From NCBI RefSeq assembly GCF_010669305.1, contig NZ_CP048649.1, forward strand, positions 372,001 to 436,000: a DNA stretch of 64,000 nt. Reading direction: 5' to 3'. Made by a program: the position numbers and the translations under genes. The stretch's first letter is position 1; each line of letters starts with the position of its first letter. Shown here piece by piece: positions 62,897 to 64,000 of this stretch. The DNA is from Aminipila butyrica. Its GTDB lineage: Bacteria > Bacillota > Clostridia > Peptostreptococcales > Anaerovoracaceae. The notes under the pieces are model-generated. The model saw only the letters and a program-made list of their open reading frames with translations, was not told the origin of the DNA and ran no database searches.

Positions 62897-64000
62897 TTAA
62901 TTAATGGAAGCAGTTTTGGTACCAATTCCGCTGGAAAGGACATAAACGTCCACTGCTAAATTGTAATCTAGTATAGTTTTGTAATAGGCCTGCTGGGTTT
63001 CGAAAGTTTTCAGGTTGGTTTCGGACAACTCCGTAACCGTGATAAGGCCACTGTCATATTGCAATTGACTTAGCCTAGAGGCTTCCTTAGAATTTTCATA
63101 AGATACCTTTCCAGAGCTGATTGCATCATACTTTTGTTTCATATCCATGTATTTTGTCCGTACGTCCACTTCGATACTTTCAGGCTTTGTTTTAGCCACT
63201 TCCTGAGCCATCTGCAACACGGTTTTAGCAGAGATGTACGTGGCCGAGCTGCTAGGATATGCTTTGACGTCATTCATGGCATGTTGAGCCATCTGAACGT
63301 TGTAATTGGCTTCGCTAACTTCGTTTCGGTTGGACTTAGCCTCCTTCACAGAATCTTCCAAAGATTTAGTAGGAAAAGCTAAAGGCGCCAAGCTGTCGGT
63401 CAAGGTGATCTTTTGGTGAATACCGTAGCCCATAAAAAGATTAAAGTTCATTTTTTCTGTTTCAAACTCATTGACCTTTACCGCATAGTCATCTTTCGCT
63501 GCGTTGAGAGCGGTTTCTGCTGTTAGAGTATCCAAGCGAGATACGTTGCCTAACTTATATTTCAGCATAGTGCTATTATAGACTTCCTGGGTTCTAGTCA
63601 GATTATCTTTGGCTACCTGAACTTGAGCTTCAGTATATTTGTAATTATAATATTTTTCGTAGGTGTCTGATTTTAGCTGATTGATGGAGGCTTCATAATT
63701 TTTTGGTGCTTGCGTCTTTCCAAAGTCTTTTTGAGCTTGCAGCATAATCTTGTTGGCGGTATCAATGCTCCAAGAGGCAGCTAACCTGTCTGACTCTGAT
63801 AAGCTGGGATCTTTAGCAGCTCGTTCTGTTTTGTTTATGGAGGAAATCTTTTCACTGTAGCCTTTGGCTACGGAAAGCTCTGAATCCATGGTGTATTTAG
63901 CCAAGATGGCCTGAGGGCTGTCGGACAGCATTTTTTTGTAAGCCCCCTCTAGTGATAAGGTGGCGGGTGCAAGGGATTCAGTGGTTGATGTTGTTGTGGT
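62897..64000 (-). CDS. TolC family protein (partial, N-terminus beyond window)
   Basis: The frame stays open to the right edge, so 367 codons are seen without the true start. Long heptad-rich helices (SVAKGYSEKISSINKTERAA, NYNVQMAQHAMNDVKAYPSS, GLITVTELSETNLKTFETQQ) in the two-fold repeat of outer-membrane efflux/TolC family. The pattern YxxGLITVxELSxxxLxxxxxQxxY at the end is the classic hallmark. In a monoderm Firmicute this cannot be an outer-membrane channel in the usual sense; such genes in Clostridia may form envelope-spanning or wall-associated exporters with adjacent HlyD/ABC genes, which would lie beyond the edge. Confidence 0.85.
   Translation of the reverse strand, partial: TTTTSTTESLAPATLSLEGAYKKMLSDSPQAILAKYTMDSELSVAKGYSEKISSINKTERAAKDPSLSESDRLAASWSIDTANKIMLQAQKDFGKTQAPKNYEASINQLKSDTYEKYYNYKYTEAQVQVAKDNLTRTQEVYNSTMLKYKLGNVSRLDTLTAETALNAAKDDYAVKVNEFETEKMNFNLFMGYGIHQKITLTDSLAPLAFPTKSLEDSVKEAKSNRNEVSEANYNVQMAQHAMNDVKAYPSSSATYISAKTVLQMAQEVAKTKPESIEVDVRTKYMDMKQKYDAISSGKVSYENSKEASRLSQLQYDSGLITVTELSETNLKTFETQQAYYKTILDYNLAVDVYVLSSGIGTKTASIN

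Overview
The window comes from a low-to-mid GC, anaerobic, endospore-forming Clostridia-type Firmicute. Evidence: a stage II sporulation protein R gene, a SPOCS/LysM spore-envelope-type gene, clostridial conserved families (DUF1934, DUF1846, DUF3810, CvpA), many SLH-domain surface proteins, strong AGGAGG ribosome sites and several TTG/GTG starts. A placement near Anaerovoracaceae/Family XIII is only a guess. There is no rRNA operon, CRISPR array, intact insertion sequence or phage.

Layout. 1-10 kb: the N-terminal part of an ECF-type sigma factor (minus, cut by the window edge), tRNA-Ala(GGC), a methyl-accepting chemotaxis receptor with a structured leader, tRNA-Arg(CCT), an FMN reductase, a DUF3810 membrane metallopeptidase-like protein, a HisC-type aminotransferase with a PucR-type regulator, CvpA, and a hypothetical protein. 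9.4-13 kb: a Crp/Fnr regulator divergent from an 858-residue four-domain sulfur/CoA-disulfide reductase fusion. 13-36 kb: mostly housekeeping and sporulation genes (amidohydrolase, tadA, ispE, GntR, CheC, SPOCS-LysM, spoIIR, HtrA, phosphohexomutase, hslO-ddl-DUF1934-S41 protease, DUF1846, AEC transporter, and an ECF transporter S-AA-T operon).

36-48.5 kb is a surface-layer region. It has five SLH-domain secreted proteins, three of them short-SLH paralogs in tandem, and an acyltransferase. The last gene (45944-48460) has highly biased codons, two promoters, Pho-box-like 11-bp direct repeats and a stem-loop in its 5' UTR. It is the best candidate for the main S-layer protein.

48.5-62.7 kb is a surface polysaccharide or glycoprotein-glycan locus. 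It holds two NAD-dependent epimerases, each paired with an IspD-family cytidylyltransferase (one pair intact, the other with the cytidylyltransferase decayed to a pseudogene), a MurJ-type flippase, a CDP-glycerol glycerophosphotransferase, a glycosyltransferase, a PglC/PglD/PglE-like set (phosphoglycosyl transferase, acetyltransferase, aminotransferase), an orphan DNA adenine methylase, and an O-antigen-ligase-like protein. Two near-identical promoters precede the flippase and the phosphoglycosyl transferase. The window ends in a TolC-family gene.

The most interesting unexplained signals are: a chain of hairpins (18768-18931) upstream of the SPOCS gene that looks like a structured RNA; a hairpin that buries the spoIIR ribosome site inside a terminator-like stem; the control region of the putative S-layer gene; the mirrored ispD-epimerase cassettes; and the shared promoter of the glycan operons. 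Functions are read from sequence motifs only; no database search was run.
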